Below, piece after piece: positions 8,746 through 17,357 of a DNA stretch of 64,000 nt; the first letter of the stretch is position 1; the number at the start of each line of letters is the position of its first letter. Origin of the DNA: JBHOQS01 sp042408875 (lineage in GTDB: Bacteria > Chloroflexota > UBA11872 > JBHOQS01); NCBI GenBank assembly GCA_042408875.1, contig JBHOQS010000027.1, positions 186,001 through 250,000 on the forward strand, given 5' to 3'. The translations under genes and the position numbers were made by a program. Below the pieces are notes generated by a model. The model saw only the letters and a program-made list of their open reading frames with translations, was not told where the DNA came from and ran no database searches.

Positions 8746-8785
8746 GCTGTGCGCAGCCAGCGGTGGAACGCTGGCTGCGCACAGC
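8746..8785 (-). terminator. Intercistronic 17-bp perfect hairpin
   Basis: GCTGTGCGCAGCCAGCG at 8746-8762 is exactly complementary to CGCTGGCTGCGCACAGC at 8769-8785, with a 6-base loop. It lies between two minus-strand genes, just before the DsbA-like gene. There is no T-run, so it may be a partial terminator or an mRNA-stability element rather than a full stop. Confidence 0.55.
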
Positions 8786-8791
8786 CCATCC

Positions 8792-9496
8792 TTATGCCGT
8801 CCCGCCGGTACGCCGTGCCGGGCTCGGGCGAGCCAGTGGCTCCCGGCGCCGCCCCAGCAGGCCTGCCACGCCCAGCACAACGCCGGCCGCGCCGAGCACG
8901 ATGCCACCCAGGCCCAGGTACGTGCCGCGCATCTCAGCCGCGGCTGCAGCCGCCTGGGCAGCCCGCGCCGCATCCTGTGCCTCGCGGAGCTGCCGTTGCA
9001 CCTCCGCCGCCGGCGGGACTACCTCGGGAAACTGCAGGGCGCTGGCCGCCTCGACGTCGTTAAACCGGCCGGGGCCAGACTCAAACGTCTCGTTGATCGG
9101 CTGGCCGTCCAGCGTGCCGGTGAAGATGAAACGGTACTGGCCCTCCCGCGTGGGGATGAAGTCGGCGGCGTAGGCGCCGGGCTGGCCAAAGCGCGCGCGC
9201 AACGGGAACTCCTTCGGCAGCCCCCCGCCGTATGCCACGGCCACTTTTAATGTCTGCTGCGCATTCAGCACCGGCTCTCCGGTATCGGCATAGGTGATGC
9301 GCAGGTCGACGCCGTTTGGCTCGCCCTGGATCGCCGGCTCGTTCAGAAAACCGACGATGAACTGGAACTTGCCCACCGTGCGGCGCTCATGCGCCAGCGC
9401 AGCGGTGGGAGTGGCTACCAGGCTCAGGGTCAATGCCAGGAGGAGCGCCAAGACCCCAGGGACGATGCGCTCCTGCTGGATAATGAGCTTTGCCAT
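8792..9496 (-). CDS. Exported membrane-anchored protein of the copper cluster, unknown function
   Basis: The 234-residue protein has a signal peptide (about 11-34, ending ALA-HE), an extracytoplasmic beta-rich part, an Ala/Gln-rich coiled-coil stretch near 160-185 and a C-terminal membrane helix near 195-215. The mature N-terminus starts HERRTVGKFQF. An N-terminal His after signal cleavage is typical of copper-binding CopC-like domains, but the rest does not clearly match CopC. The start at 9496 is chosen because GGAGGGG lies 7 bases upstream; a longer frame to 9550 has no such site. Its position between CopC-like and DsbA-like genes suggests a role in periplasmic copper handling. No family assigned. 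Confidence 0.8.
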   Translation of the reverse strand: MAKLIIQQERIVPGVLALLLALTLSLVATPTAALAHERRTVGKFQFIVGFLNEPAIQGEPNGVDLRITYADTGEPVLNAQQTLKVAVAYGGGLPKEFPLRARFGQPGAYAADFIPTREGQYRFIFTGTLDGQPINETFESGPGRFNDVEAASALQFPEVVPPAAEVQRQLREAQDAARAAQAAAAAAEMRGTYLGLGGIVLGAAGVVLGVAGLLGRRREPLARPSPARRTGGTA

Positions 9497-9559
9497 CGCT
9501 GTTCCCCTCCAAATGAGCGACTGCGCTCCAAATAAGCGATTGCGTTCCAAGTGTCTGCG

Positions 9560-10120
9560 TTAGCGACCGAGTTTATAAGGGCGGTTCTCACCGATGCTGC
9601 CCTTTCCCCTTCTCGCCAGCCGGACCCCCCATCCCGTGAGCAGGAGCGCAACCGCTCCAATGGCTGGCAGTGCGGTCCCGCTACCTGTGCGGGGCATCCC
9701 TGGCGCAGTCCCCGCCGCTCCTACAATAGTGAAAGCAAAGGATCCAGACTCTTTGTCGCCATCTTTCGCAGACACCGTCGTCCAGTTCACAACATACCTT
9801 CCTGGCTGCAGACCAGAGCGGAGCGATACCACCATCGTGGTGCCTGTTGGGTCGGATGGATCAACGCGGCTATCGCCCTGGTCCACGCGAACTCCACCTG
9901 GACCTGTCACCGTGAGAGCGCTACCATCTGCAGCGACCGCTTCACTGAAGATCACTCTGACAGCTGCAGGAGCCGTGGCGACCACCGCATTCGGAGCCGG
10001 AGTAGATCGTACAAATGTGGCATGAGCGAACACCACTATCGGCCAGGCAAGCACTCCCAGGAACCCTGCCACCACAGCCCCGAGCACACGGCCTCTCCAT
10101 GGAGAGGGCATACTGCTCAT
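9560..10120 (-). CDS. CopC-domain copper-binding protein
   Basis: The 186-residue protein has a signal peptide ending VFA-HATFVRSTPAPN, so His is the first residue of the mature CopC domain. Conserved CopC elements follow: a VIFSEAV strand, LQPGRYVVNW and SAKDGDKESGSFAFTI. A C-terminal helix (ALPAIGAVALLLTGW) and Arg-rich tail anchor it to the membrane. It should bind Cu(II) outside the cell membrane. The start ATG at 10120 has GAGGAGG about 12 bases upstream; a longer frame to 10234 has no ribosome binding site. It begins the copper/redox series that continues toward 4867 on the same strand. Confidence 0.87.
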   Translation of the reverse strand: MSSMPSPWRGRVLGAVVAGFLGVLAWPIVVFAHATFVRSTPAPNAVVATAPAAVRVIFSEAVAADGSALTVTGPGGVRVDQGDSRVDPSDPTGTTMVVSLRSGLQPGRYVVNWTTVSAKDGDKESGSFAFTIVGAAGTAPGMPRTGSGTALPAIGAVALLLTGWGVRLARRGKGSIGENRPYKLGR

Positions 10121-10361
10121 CAGTTCATTCCTCCTCGCAATCTCAGCAGCCGGTTCTCCAGAGAGCCACGACTGCTGGGTCTGCACACAGCCATAGACAC
10201 GTGCGCGGTGCTCAAGTACCGGCTCCGTTTGCACGTGCGATGGCGAGAGATACCGACTATGTCAGGATATAGCCAAATAGATGGCTCGCAGGGACAGAGT
10301 GAAATGCCCCGGGCGCAACCAGCCATCATGGCTATGCTGTACGAAGGAATGGCCAGGTAGC

Positions 10362-10916
10362 CTATACCGCCGGTGGGCGCTCTGGAGGCGGGTCAGGGAG
10401 CCGCCCAGGTGGCAAGGAGACAGAAAGCAGGCTGGTGTCTGGAAGCTGGGCAGCAGGCGGTGGCTGTGCCGGTACCAGCAGGCCGGCGTTCAAGAGCGTG
10501 AGAGGGCCACTGGACTGTGGCTGTGAGCTTACCGTTGCGCTCAGCGCAGCGGGATGCACGTGTGCCGGCGGAGCACTGCGCGCGGCAGGCCCTTGCACCG
10601 CCGGAGCGGATGCAGGCACAGGTATCTCGCCGTCCCTTTGCGAGCGGTGCGCGTGCGGGCGGTGCGCCGGGCTCTCGTGCGTCTCATCGTGTGCCGTGGC
10701 CGCTGCCTGCGAGGCTACTGGCACAGCAGCCTGGGATACCGGCAGGGCGACATGAATCGCGCCGTGCCCGAAACGTGCGTGCACGTACGGCGACGTCAGG
10801 CCGTGCTCGCATACGACCGGTACGACTGTCGCCAGCCAGGTCGAGAGCACCGTATACAACGTCAGACGCGCCAGCACGCGGTGTAACCTGCACATACTCT
10901 CGGGTAAGTCTAACAT
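10362..10916 (-). CDS. His/Pro-rich membrane-anchored protein, unknown function
   Basis: A protein of up to 184 residues with one N-terminal hydrophobic helix (about 18-38) followed by a low-complexity Ala/Pro/His-rich region. Histidines occur in groups such as AHDETHESPAHRPHAHRS, resembling metal-binding stretches. No enzyme motif is seen. Two starts are possible: ATG at 10916 and ATG at 10895 (MCRLHRV), neither with a strong ribosome binding site. Its location next to CopC and CopD-type genes suggests a copper chaperone or reservoir, but this is inference from composition and context. Confidence 0.55.
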   Translation of the reverse strand: MLDLPESMCRLHRVLARLTLYTVLSTWLATVVPVVCEHGLTSPYVHARFGHGAIHVALPVSQAAVPVASQAAATAHDETHESPAHRPHAHRSQRDGEIPVPASAPAVQGPAARSAPPAHVHPAALSATVSSQPQSSGPLTLLNAGLLVPAQPPPAAQLPDTSLLSVSLPPGRLPDPPPERPPAV

Positions 10917-10992
10917 ATCGCGCCGGCGTCCACCTCAGGGTTTTTCCCTGAGGCCGGCAGGCCTGCGCGCCGTTCCCGCGAGCTCTAGGCCC

Positions 10993-12798
10993 TCAGGTCA
11001 TTGCCGTATACGGTGCAGAGGCGTGGTCTGGATGGGTGTTGTGGGGGTGACCATCCCGGTGAGGGAGAGCGCCTGCCCGGGCCGGAGAAGAGCTGTCCGG
11101 AGCGGGCGCAGCAGGCAGGGTAAAGAAGAATGCTGCGCCGGCCCCCTCCTGAGATTCCACCCAGATGCGTCCGCCGTGGGCCTCGACCAGCTCCTTACAG
11201 ATGGCCAGCCCGAGCCCGCTCCCGCGTACACCACGAACCTGGGGGTTCTCGACGCGGTAGAACTTCTCGAAGATGCGATCACGTTTATCTGCCGGGATAC
11301 CGATGCCCTGGTCGCGGACGCACACCTCTACGCCCTCGGCCGACGGGCGGGCCGACACCGTGATGGTTCCGCCGGCCGGGGAGTAGCGCACGGCATTCGT
11401 GAGGAGGTTCAGCAGCACCTGCTCGACGCGCACGGCATCCGCCAGAGCGAGCGGAAGATCATGGGCGATGAGCACCCGAAAGCGATGGCGTGGCGCGCCG
11501 GCCTCGACGCTGTGCACGACCCGGTGGATCAGTCCCTCGAGCGCCACGGGGGCGCGTTCCAGCCGAAAGCGTCCGGTGCCCAGGCGGGAGAGATCCAGGA
11601 GGTCTTCGACGATGCGGCTCATCGTCTCCGCCGCGCGGGTGATCTCTCGCAGCACCTCCCGTTGCTGGTCGGGAGGCAGGGTGCTGGTCTGCAAGAGCTC
11701 ACTGCCGCTGATCAGGTAGGTCAGCGGGTTGCGGAGCTCATGCGAGACGGTGGAGACGAACTCGTCCTTCAGCCGGTTGAGCTCCTGGAGCGCGGCGATC
11801 TGGGTCTCCGCCAGCCGCTGTGATTGCTCTTGGGCTAGGATGCGTTCGGTGGAGCGCCGATAGACGCGGCCAAGCGTGAGAAACGTCGCTCCTGCACCGG
11901 CCAGGATCAGCACGCTGAGCGCGGCCTGGATGCGGTGGGCCATCCCGTGCTCGATGGAGAGATCACGGTAGACCTGGACTGCCCCGACCACAGCATCGCC
12001 GCGACGAATCGGCATGACGACTTCAAGAGCATGCGCAAGCGGCTGGCCAGAGCGGGTCTCCGCCGCGCTGAGAGCGGTCTTGCCTGTCCAGGCTACGCCA
12101 GCCAGTGCCCGGCGTACTTGAGGCGGAAGCGCCTGTGCGCCGAGGCCAGGCCCGCTGCTCGAGCTGCCTGCTTCACCCACGGTGGAATGCCCGGCCGAAG
12201 CGGCGTGGTGGAGAGCGGGCTCGGAGTCGTAGCCGGTCTCAGAGGGTGTCCCGGCGTAGCTGTACAAGTACGTGCTGTCGTCATCCGCATCGAGCGCGGC
12301 GGTGCGTTCCGCGAGGGTCTGGCCCGGAGGGGCGTGGGAGGTTACCTGGGGCGGTGCGCTATAGCTATACACAATCCGGCCATCTTGGGTGTAGAAACGC
12401 GTTTGCACAATGTTATAGAGATCAAAGTGCATACGCACCATCTGGTCAAAGCGCGCCAGCTCGGACGCACTGAGCTGCCGGCGGAAGATATCGTCCCCAA
12501 AGGCCGCCTGGAAGTGCACTTCGACGCCGCGTTGGGTTGTGTCGCTGGTTTCGTGTAAAACGAACCATTCGATAAAGAACCCAATTCCGGCCAGCAAGAT
12601 GAGGCTCCCGCCCGCGCAAATAACGGCGAGGAGCAGGGTGAACTGCTGGTAGGGTGTCAGCCGCACTCGCCGCGGCCATCGCACTACGGTGTGCATCTCT
12701 TTGCCCCCGACGCGAACTGCTCCCTCCGGCGCTAACCGCAGGCCGATCGGCCGCGGCGAGGTTCGTGGAGCCTGTGCTTCGGTCTCGATAATCGGCAT
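10993..12798 (-). CDS. Membrane sensor histidine kinase
   Basis: The 601-residue two-component sensor has a first membrane helix near 50-75, an extracytoplasmic sensor of about 200 residues and a second helix near 285-310. A short coiled linker leads to HisKA with HELRNPL (phosphorylated His near residue 350). The ATPase domain has the N box NLLTNAVRYSP, the G1 box DQGIGIPADKRDRIFEKFYRV and the G2 box GSGLGLAICKEL. It would autophosphorylate and pass phosphate to a response regulator, but no regulator gene is adjacent, so it is an orphan. The signal is unknown; the copper cluster downstream on the same strand makes a metal or redox cue possible. Confidence 0.92.
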   Translation of the reverse strand: MPIIETEAQAPRTSPRPIGLRLAPEGAVRVGGKEMHTVVRWPRRVRLTPYQQFTLLLAVICAGGSLILLAGIGFFIEWFVLHETSDTTQRGVEVHFQAAFGDDIFRRQLSASELARFDQMVRMHFDLYNIVQTRFYTQDGRIVYSYSAPPQVTSHAPPGQTLAERTAALDADDDSTYLYSYAGTPSETGYDSEPALHHAASAGHSTVGEAGSSSSGPGLGAQALPPQVRRALAGVAWTGKTALSAAETRSGQPLAHALEVVMPIRRGDAVVGAVQVYRDLSIEHGMAHRIQAALSVLILAGAGATFLTLGRVYRRSTERILAQEQSQRLAETQIAALQELNRLKDEFVSTVSHELRNPLTYLISGSELLQTSTLPPDQQREVLREITRAAETMSRIVEDLLDLSRLGTGRFRLERAPVALEGLIHRVVHSVEAGAPRHRFRVLIAHDLPLALADAVRVEQVLLNLLTNAVRYSPAGGTITVSARPSAEGVEVCVRDQGIGIPADKRDRIFEKFYRVENPQVRGVRGSGLGLAICKELVEAHGGRIWVESQEGAGAAFFFTLPAAPAPDSSSPARAGALPHRDGHPHNTHPDHASAPYTAMT

Positions 12799-12918
12799 CC
12801 GACTGCGCGAGCACAGGCTATAATGCGAGGGTCAGGGAGCGACGGGAACCCGCTGGGTAACTGTGTAAGATAAGAATAAGAAAATAAGACAAAGAAAAAG
12901 AAAAGGAGGGGAGTGCCC

Positions 12919-13998
12919 ATGAAAACCGTCCGGGTAGGCATCGTCGGCGCCGGGTTCGTGGCAGAGCTCCATGCGGAGTCCTTCGCCCGTATCCCGAATG
13001 CCGAAGTCACTGCGGTAGCCTCCCGCACAGAAGAGCGGGCGCGGGCGTTTGCTGAGCGGTTCCATATCCCGCGGGTGTTTCCCTCATACGAGGAGCTGGT
13101 GCGCTCACCCGACGTGGACATGATCACCGTGGCCTGCCCCAACGACCTGCACGCTCCCGTCACCATCGCCGCGGCGCGCGCCGGCAAGCATGTGGTCTGC
13201 GAGAAGCCGCTCTGCATGAACCTCGACGAAGCAGACCAGATGATCGAGGCCTGCCGCGCGGCCGGGGTAAAGCTGATGTACGCCGAGGAGCTCTGCTTTG
13301 CGCCGAAGTACGTGCGGGCCAAGACTCTGGTGCAGGAGGGCGCCCTGGGTGACGTCTATATGGTGCGGCAGGGCGAGTGCCATTACGGCCCGCACTCCGA
13401 CTGGTTTTGGGACGTTGACCGCTCCGGGGGCGGCGTGCTGATGGACATGGGCTGCCACTCGATCGAGTTCGCCCGCTGGATCTACGACTACCGGCCGGTT
13501 GAGACCGTGTATGCCTCGTTGGGGCGCTATGTGCACCGTGAGCGCACCCGCGGGGAGGACAACTCGATCTGTATCCTACGCTTCGAGGGCGGGCCGATCG
13601 CCATCGCTGAGAACAGCTGGGCGCGCACCGGTGGTATCGACGATTTCGCCGAGCTGTACGGCTCGAAGGGCCTTACCATCGCCAACCTGATCCGTGGCAA
13701 CGCCCTGCTCACCTACAGCGACGTCGGCTACGGCTACGCCGTGGAGAAGGCGCCGCAGACCAAAGGCTGGACCTTCACCAGCTTTGAGGAGATGTGGAAC
13801 TACGGCTTCCCCCAGGAGATGCAGCATTTCGTGGACTGCGTGGCCGAGGACAAGCAGCCGCGCATCACCGGCGAGAACGGCCGGGCCGTGCTGGAGATTA
13901 TCTGCGCGGCGTACGAGTCGGCTCGCACCGGCCGTGAGGTGCGCCTCCCGTTCCGGCCGAAGGTGAGGAAGCCGATCGACTGCTGGCTGGGGAGCTGA
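12919..13998 (+). CDS. Gfo/Idh/MocA family oxidoreductase
   Basis: A 359-residue NAD(P)-dependent dehydrogenase of sugars, inositols or sugar derivatives. The Rossmann motif GIVGAGFVAELHAES is at the N-terminus; the catalytic Lys motif CEKPLCMN lies near residue 97, and the C-terminal substrate domain has MDMGCHSIEFARW. The ATG at 12919 has AGGAGG nine bases upstream; the GTG at 12913 is too close to that site. The 5' leader (12860-12910) is a purine-rich run unlike the surrounding GC-rich DNA. The exact substrate cannot be read from sequence. It is not in an operon with the sugar transporter at 449-4141, but both fit carbohydrate catabolism. Confidence 0.92.
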   Translation: MKTVRVGIVGAGFVAELHAESFARIPNAEVTAVASRTEERARAFAERFHIPRVFPSYEELVRSPDVDMITVACPNDLHAPVTIAAARAGKHVVCEKPLCMNLDEADQMIEACRAAGVKLMYAEELCFAPKYVRAKTLVQEGALGDVYMVRQGECHYGPHSDWFWDVDRSGGGVLMDMGCHSIEFARWIYDYRPVETVYASLGRYVHRERTRGEDNSICILRFEGGPIAIAENSWARTGGIDDFAELYGSKGLTIANLIRGNALLTYSDVGYGYAVEKAPQTKGWTFTSFEEMWNYGFPQEMQHFVDCVAEDKQPRITGENGRAVLEIICAAYESARTGREVRLPFRPKVRKPIDCWLGS

Positions 13999-14025
13999 GC
14001 GGCGCGCTCCGCCGGAGCGCGCCGC
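13999..14025. terminator. Bidirectional terminator hairpin between convergent genes
   Basis: GCGGCGCGCTCC at 13999-14010 pairs perfectly with GGAGCGCGCCGC at 14014-14025 around a 3-base loop. It immediately follows the stop of the oxidoreductase and faces the end of the convergent dehydrogenase gene at 14041. Confidence 0.75.
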
Positions 14026-14040
14026 TTCGGCACCGGCCCA

Positions 14041-15036
14041 CTATCTCCGCGGATACGGGGGGTTGTTCACCGCGTCGGGCGGGCGCTCGCCGCGGATCAC
14101 GGCGAGAATATTCCGTAGCGCCTGGTCAATCATTCGATCCACGGACTCGACGGTGAGGCCGGCGGTATGCGGCGTGGGCAGCACTCTGGGATGGCGGATG
14201 AGCTGCTGGGCCAGCGGCAGCGCGTCGGGAGGCTCTTCGAGGAACACGTCAAGCGCCGCTCCGGCTAGGCGGCCCGCGTTCAAGGCGTCGAGCAGCGCCT
14301 GGTCGTCGATCAGCTCTCCGCGGGCCGTATTGATGAGAAACGCCGTCGGCTTACAGTAGCATAATGTCTCGGCGCAAATGATCCTTCGGGTCTGCGGCGT
14401 ATTGGGTGCGTGCAGGGTAATAAAGTCGGCCTCGGCCATGAGCGTGGGCAGGGAGACGTAGGTAACGCCGACCTCGGCAGCCCAGCGCTCGTCCGGGGCG
14501 CTGTCGTAGGCCAGGATACGCATGTCGAAGCCGCGGGCGCGCTTGGCCACCTCGCGCCCGATACGGCCGGTGCCGATAATGCCCAGGGTCTTACCGCACA
14601 CATCCACGCCGAGGACGCGGTTCCAGTTGCCTGCCCGGGTGTCGTTCACCTGCTCGACGAAGCGGCGAGCCAGCGCCAGGATGGCACAGAAGGTCGCATC
14701 AGCGACGGTCTGGTGGTTCGCCCCAGGGGTAATCGTCACCCACACGCCATAGCGGGTCGCCGCGTCCACGTCTACCCGATCGTAGCCGACGCCAATGCGG
14801 GCGACGATGCGGAGCGATGGCACGCTGGCGAAGACGCGTGCTGTATAGGCGTCCATGCCGGCCAGAGCGCCCGCACAGCCCGGCAGATACTCGAGGAGCT
14901 CTGCCTCGGTCAGCCGGCGCGGCGGCCCCGGCGCGATCACCAGCTCAATGCCTTGCCAGGCCAGTTCCTCACGGCGCGCTTCAATCTGGCGCGCCATCAC
15001 GCCACTGCCAAAAATGCGCACAGGATAGTCAGCCAC
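14041..15036 (-). CDS. D-isomer-specific 2-hydroxyacid dehydrogenase
   Basis: A 331-residue NAD-dependent dehydrogenase of the phosphoglycerate/glyoxylate reductase type. The nucleotide-binding motif GIIGTGRIGREVAKRA is near residues 151-166. The catalytic triad is visible as Arg in NTARGELIDDQAL, Glu in FLEEPPD and His in PTPHTAG. It has no C-terminal ACT domain, so it is unlikely to be the regulated serine-biosynthesis SerA. A related enzyme lies at 30274-31305. The substrate is probably a 2-keto or 2-hydroxy acid from sugar-acid catabolism, inferred from its neighbour at 12919. Confidence 0.9.
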   Translation of the reverse strand: MADYPVRIFGSGVMARQIEARREELAWQGIELVIAPGPPRRLTEAELLEYLPGCAGALAGMDAYTARVFASVPSLRIVARIGVGYDRVDVDAATRYGVWVTITPGANHQTVADATFCAILALARRFVEQVNDTRAGNWNRVLGVDVCGKTLGIIGTGRIGREVAKRARGFDMRILAYDSAPDERWAAEVGVTYVSLPTLMAEADFITLHAPNTPQTRRIICAETLCYCKPTAFLINTARGELIDDQALLDALNAGRLAGAALDVFLEEPPDALPLAQQLIRHPRVLPTPHTAGLTVESVDRMIDQALRNILAVIRGERPPDAVNNPPYPRR

Positions 15037-15450
15037 TGGAGCCAGCGCCTCCGTATCGGCCCATGCCGTGATGTTCCTCGACAGGAAAGCGACGTCCGGG
15101 CAGAGAAAGAGCCACGGTATGCCCTTCTGCCCTGCATTATAGCGGTCTCCAGGCGCTGGCTGCCCGGCCGCGCGCGTTCGCGCGCGCGGCTGCGCGACCC
15201 CCTGAAAAGTCTACCGGGCGGGCTGGCCTGGGCGTATAATCTTACGCGTAATCTCTAGCGTGGCGCGCGGAAGTGCTCCCCTGCCGCTCCCGCTTGTGTA
15301 CCACGTGGCTTCGAGGGTGTCTCACGCGCTGCTTATTTGTCTATTGTTTATGTTTTATATGCTTTATAATTTACTAAATCTTTGAGTAGTAAATTTGAGC
15401 AGTAAAACAGTGGTCGCAGTTGCCCAAAGCATGCTCGTTCGTACGCGCAG
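15037..15450. other. Intergenic region upstream of selD with a possible promoter
   Basis: About 410 bases without a gene. The left half is GC-rich and includes GCGCGCGTTCGCGCGCGC-like self-complementary bases near 15170-15190. The right half (15330-15410) is strongly AT-rich and holds a candidate sigma-70 promoter: TTGTTT at 15344-15349 and TATAAT at 15365-15370, spaced 15 bases, which is slightly short. It would give a leader of roughly 75 bases for selD. Confidence 0.4.
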
Positions 15451-16497
15451 ATGACGGCGAAGGATCTTATACGGCTGACGATGCTCTCTCACGGGGCAGG
15501 TTGAGCGTGCAAGCTCGGTCCAGCCGAGCTGGCGCAGGTGCTGCGCTACCTTCCCCCGGTGCATGACCCACGGCTGCTCGTGGGCACGGCTACGAGCGAC
15601 GATGCCGCGGTCTATCAGTTGACTGAAGACTGCGCGCTCGTCGCAACGGTGGACTATTTCACGCCGATTGTGGACGATCCGTATGCATTTGGCGCAATCG
15701 CCGCGGCCAACGCCCTCTCAGACATTTACGCGATGGGTGCGGAGCCGCTCTTTGCCCTGAACTTGGTCGGCTTCCCGCGCGGGGTCCTGCCCATGGAGGT
15801 CCTGGGGGAGATCATGCGCGGTGGCGCGGATAAGCTTGCCGAGGCCGGGATCGCGGCGATCGGCGGGCATTCAATCGACGACCAGGAGCCGAAGTTTGGT
15901 ATGTGTGTGATCGGCACCGTGCATCCGCAGCGCGTGGTGCGCAACGCCGGCGCTCTGCCGGGCGACCGGTTGTACCTGACCAAGCCTATCGGCACCGGCA
16001 TTATCTCGACGGCGATCAAGCGCGAGGTGGCTGATCCGGCGGCAGTCGAGGCGGCAATCCGGAGCATGACGACGCTGAACCGCGCGGCCTCGTTGGCGAT
16101 GCAGGAAACCGGTGTGCATGCCGCTACCGATGTCACCGGCTTTGGTCTGCTGGGCCATTTGAACGAGATGCTGCGAGCCAGTGCGGCCGGCGCCCGGGTC
16201 GAGCGGGCGCGCGTGCCGCTGCTCCCCACGGTAGCTGAGCTGGCTCGCGCAGATGTGGTGCCCGGCGGCACCCGGCGCAATTACGAGAGCCTGCGCGGGG
16301 CCGTCCGCTGGGCGCCGGAGATCCCTCTCTGGGAGCAGTTGCTCCTCTGCGATGCACAGACCTCTGGCGGCCTGCTCATTGCAGTCTCGACCGGGCGGGC
16401 GGCTGCGCTCGAGCAGGCATTTCAGCGGTATGGCGTCCAGTCCTGGGCATGCATCGGTGAGGTGCTGGCAGAGGAGGGAGTGATCGAAGTCGTGTAA
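15451..16497 (+). CDS. selD: Selenide, water dikinase containing selenocysteine (SelD)
   Basis: SelD makes selenophosphate from selenide and ATP for selenocysteine and selenouridine synthesis. The C-terminal 319 residues are unmistakable: LLVGTATSDDAAVY, DYFTPIVDDP, AAANALSDIYAMGA, DVTGFGLLGHL. Reading the same frame upstream from the ATG at 15451 gives IRLTMLSHGAG, then an in-frame TGA at 15502-15504, then ACKLGPAEL. In E. coli SelD the equivalent segment is SHGAGCGCK with catalytic Cys17 and Lys20. Here TGA falls at residue 18 and Lys at 21, with identical spacing, so the TGA encodes selenocysteine at the active site. A hairpin suited to a bacterial SECIS follows at once. A caller that stops at TGA will wrongly start at the GTG at 15538. 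The start has no strong ribosome binding site. The full length of 348 residues is normal. Confidence 0.95.
15505..15535 (+). promoter_or_regulatory. Candidate bacterial SECIS hairpin in selD
   Basis: Directly after the UGA at 15502, AGCTCGG at 15512-15518 pairs with CCGAGCT at 15524-15530, leaving the small loop TCCAG. GGUC straddles the end of the 5' arm, resembling the GU-containing apical loop that SelB recognises. The distance from UGA is about 8-28 bases, close to known elements. Assigned from position and pairing only. Confidence 0.7.
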
Positions 16498-16565
16498 CGG
16501 ATACGCTCCACGATCCCGACACGCTACGTGCCTCTGTGAGCCCGCTCACCTAGAAGGGAGCCACC

Positions 16566-17357
16566 GTGCAGGCCGGGGGCGTGACGCAATTCGCTGTAGT
16601 GCGCGCTCTGCTCTCGCGCCGGCTGCGCTGGGAGAGAGCTGGAGCGCGGCTGCTGATCGCCTGGCTGCTGGGCCTGTTCGGCTTCGTGGGCGGCGCCGAC
16701 CTGGCGCGATCTCCTCGCTATCCTGTCCCGGCGCGCCTCGGCGAGGACCTCGCGACGCAGGTGGTTGCAGCGCTCGAGGCCGAGCAGCGCGACCTCCGCC
16801 GCAGCATCGCAGAGGTGCGCCGGCAGACAGATGCTGATGGGCAGACGCTCGCTGGGCTGCGCGCTGAGCTTGCGCGGGAGCGGCTGGCCGCCGGGCTGGT
16901 GGCCGTGCGGGGCGAAGGGGTAATCGTACGCCTGGACGATAGCATCCTACGCGCTCTACCACCGAATGAGGATCCCAGTAACTACCTGGTCCACGACTAT
17001 GACGTCCGCGATGTGGTCAACGCGCTGTGGGCGGCTGGCGCTGAGGCCATCGCGGTCAATGACCAGCGCGTCGTGTCGATGACGGCCATCACTGCGGTAG
17101 GCCCGGCCATCGTGGTGAATGAGACCCGTCTCGCCCCGCCGTTTGAGGTCCGCGCTATCGGCAACCCGGCGCTCCTCGAGGAGGCGGCGATTCGCTCTCC
17201 ACTCCTGAGTAAACTCCGCGAGCGCATCCAGAGCTACGCGCTTCAGTTTCGAGTGGTTCGTGAGCGAGAAGTCATCCTACCGGCGTATCACGGGCCGCTG
17301 GCTCTGCGCTACGTGCAGCTCCCACCTCCGACCAGGCTGAACGGCAATGGCGGCTGA
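16566..17357 (+). CDS. DUF881 family membrane-anchored protein (first copy)
   Basis: The 263-residue protein has one N-terminal helix (about 27-45, LLIAWLLGLFGFVGG), a coiled-coil segment (about 60-105) and the DUF881 domain with VRGEGVIVRLDD, LVHDYDVRDVVNALWAAGAEAIAVNDQRV and FEVRAIGNP. DUF881 (YlxW/YlxX) proteins are often found near division and cell-wall genes in Gram-positive-type bacteria; their molecular role is not settled. The start is a GTG at 16566 after AGAAGGGAG. It overlaps the second copy by 11 bases, so both are translated together. No division genes lie beside this pair. Confidence 0.88.
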   Translation: MQAGGVTQFAVVRALLSRRLRWERAGARLLIAWLLGLFGFVGGADLARSPRYPVPARLGEDLATQVVAALEAEQRDLRRSIAEVRRQTDADGQTLAGLRAELARERLAAGLVAVRGEGVIVRLDDSILRALPPNEDPSNYLVHDYDVRDVVNALWAAGAEAIAVNDQRVVSMTAITAVGPAIVVNETRLAPPFEVRAIGNPALLEEAAIRSPLLSKLRERIQSYALQFRVVREREVILPAYHGPLALRYVQLPPPTRLNGNGG

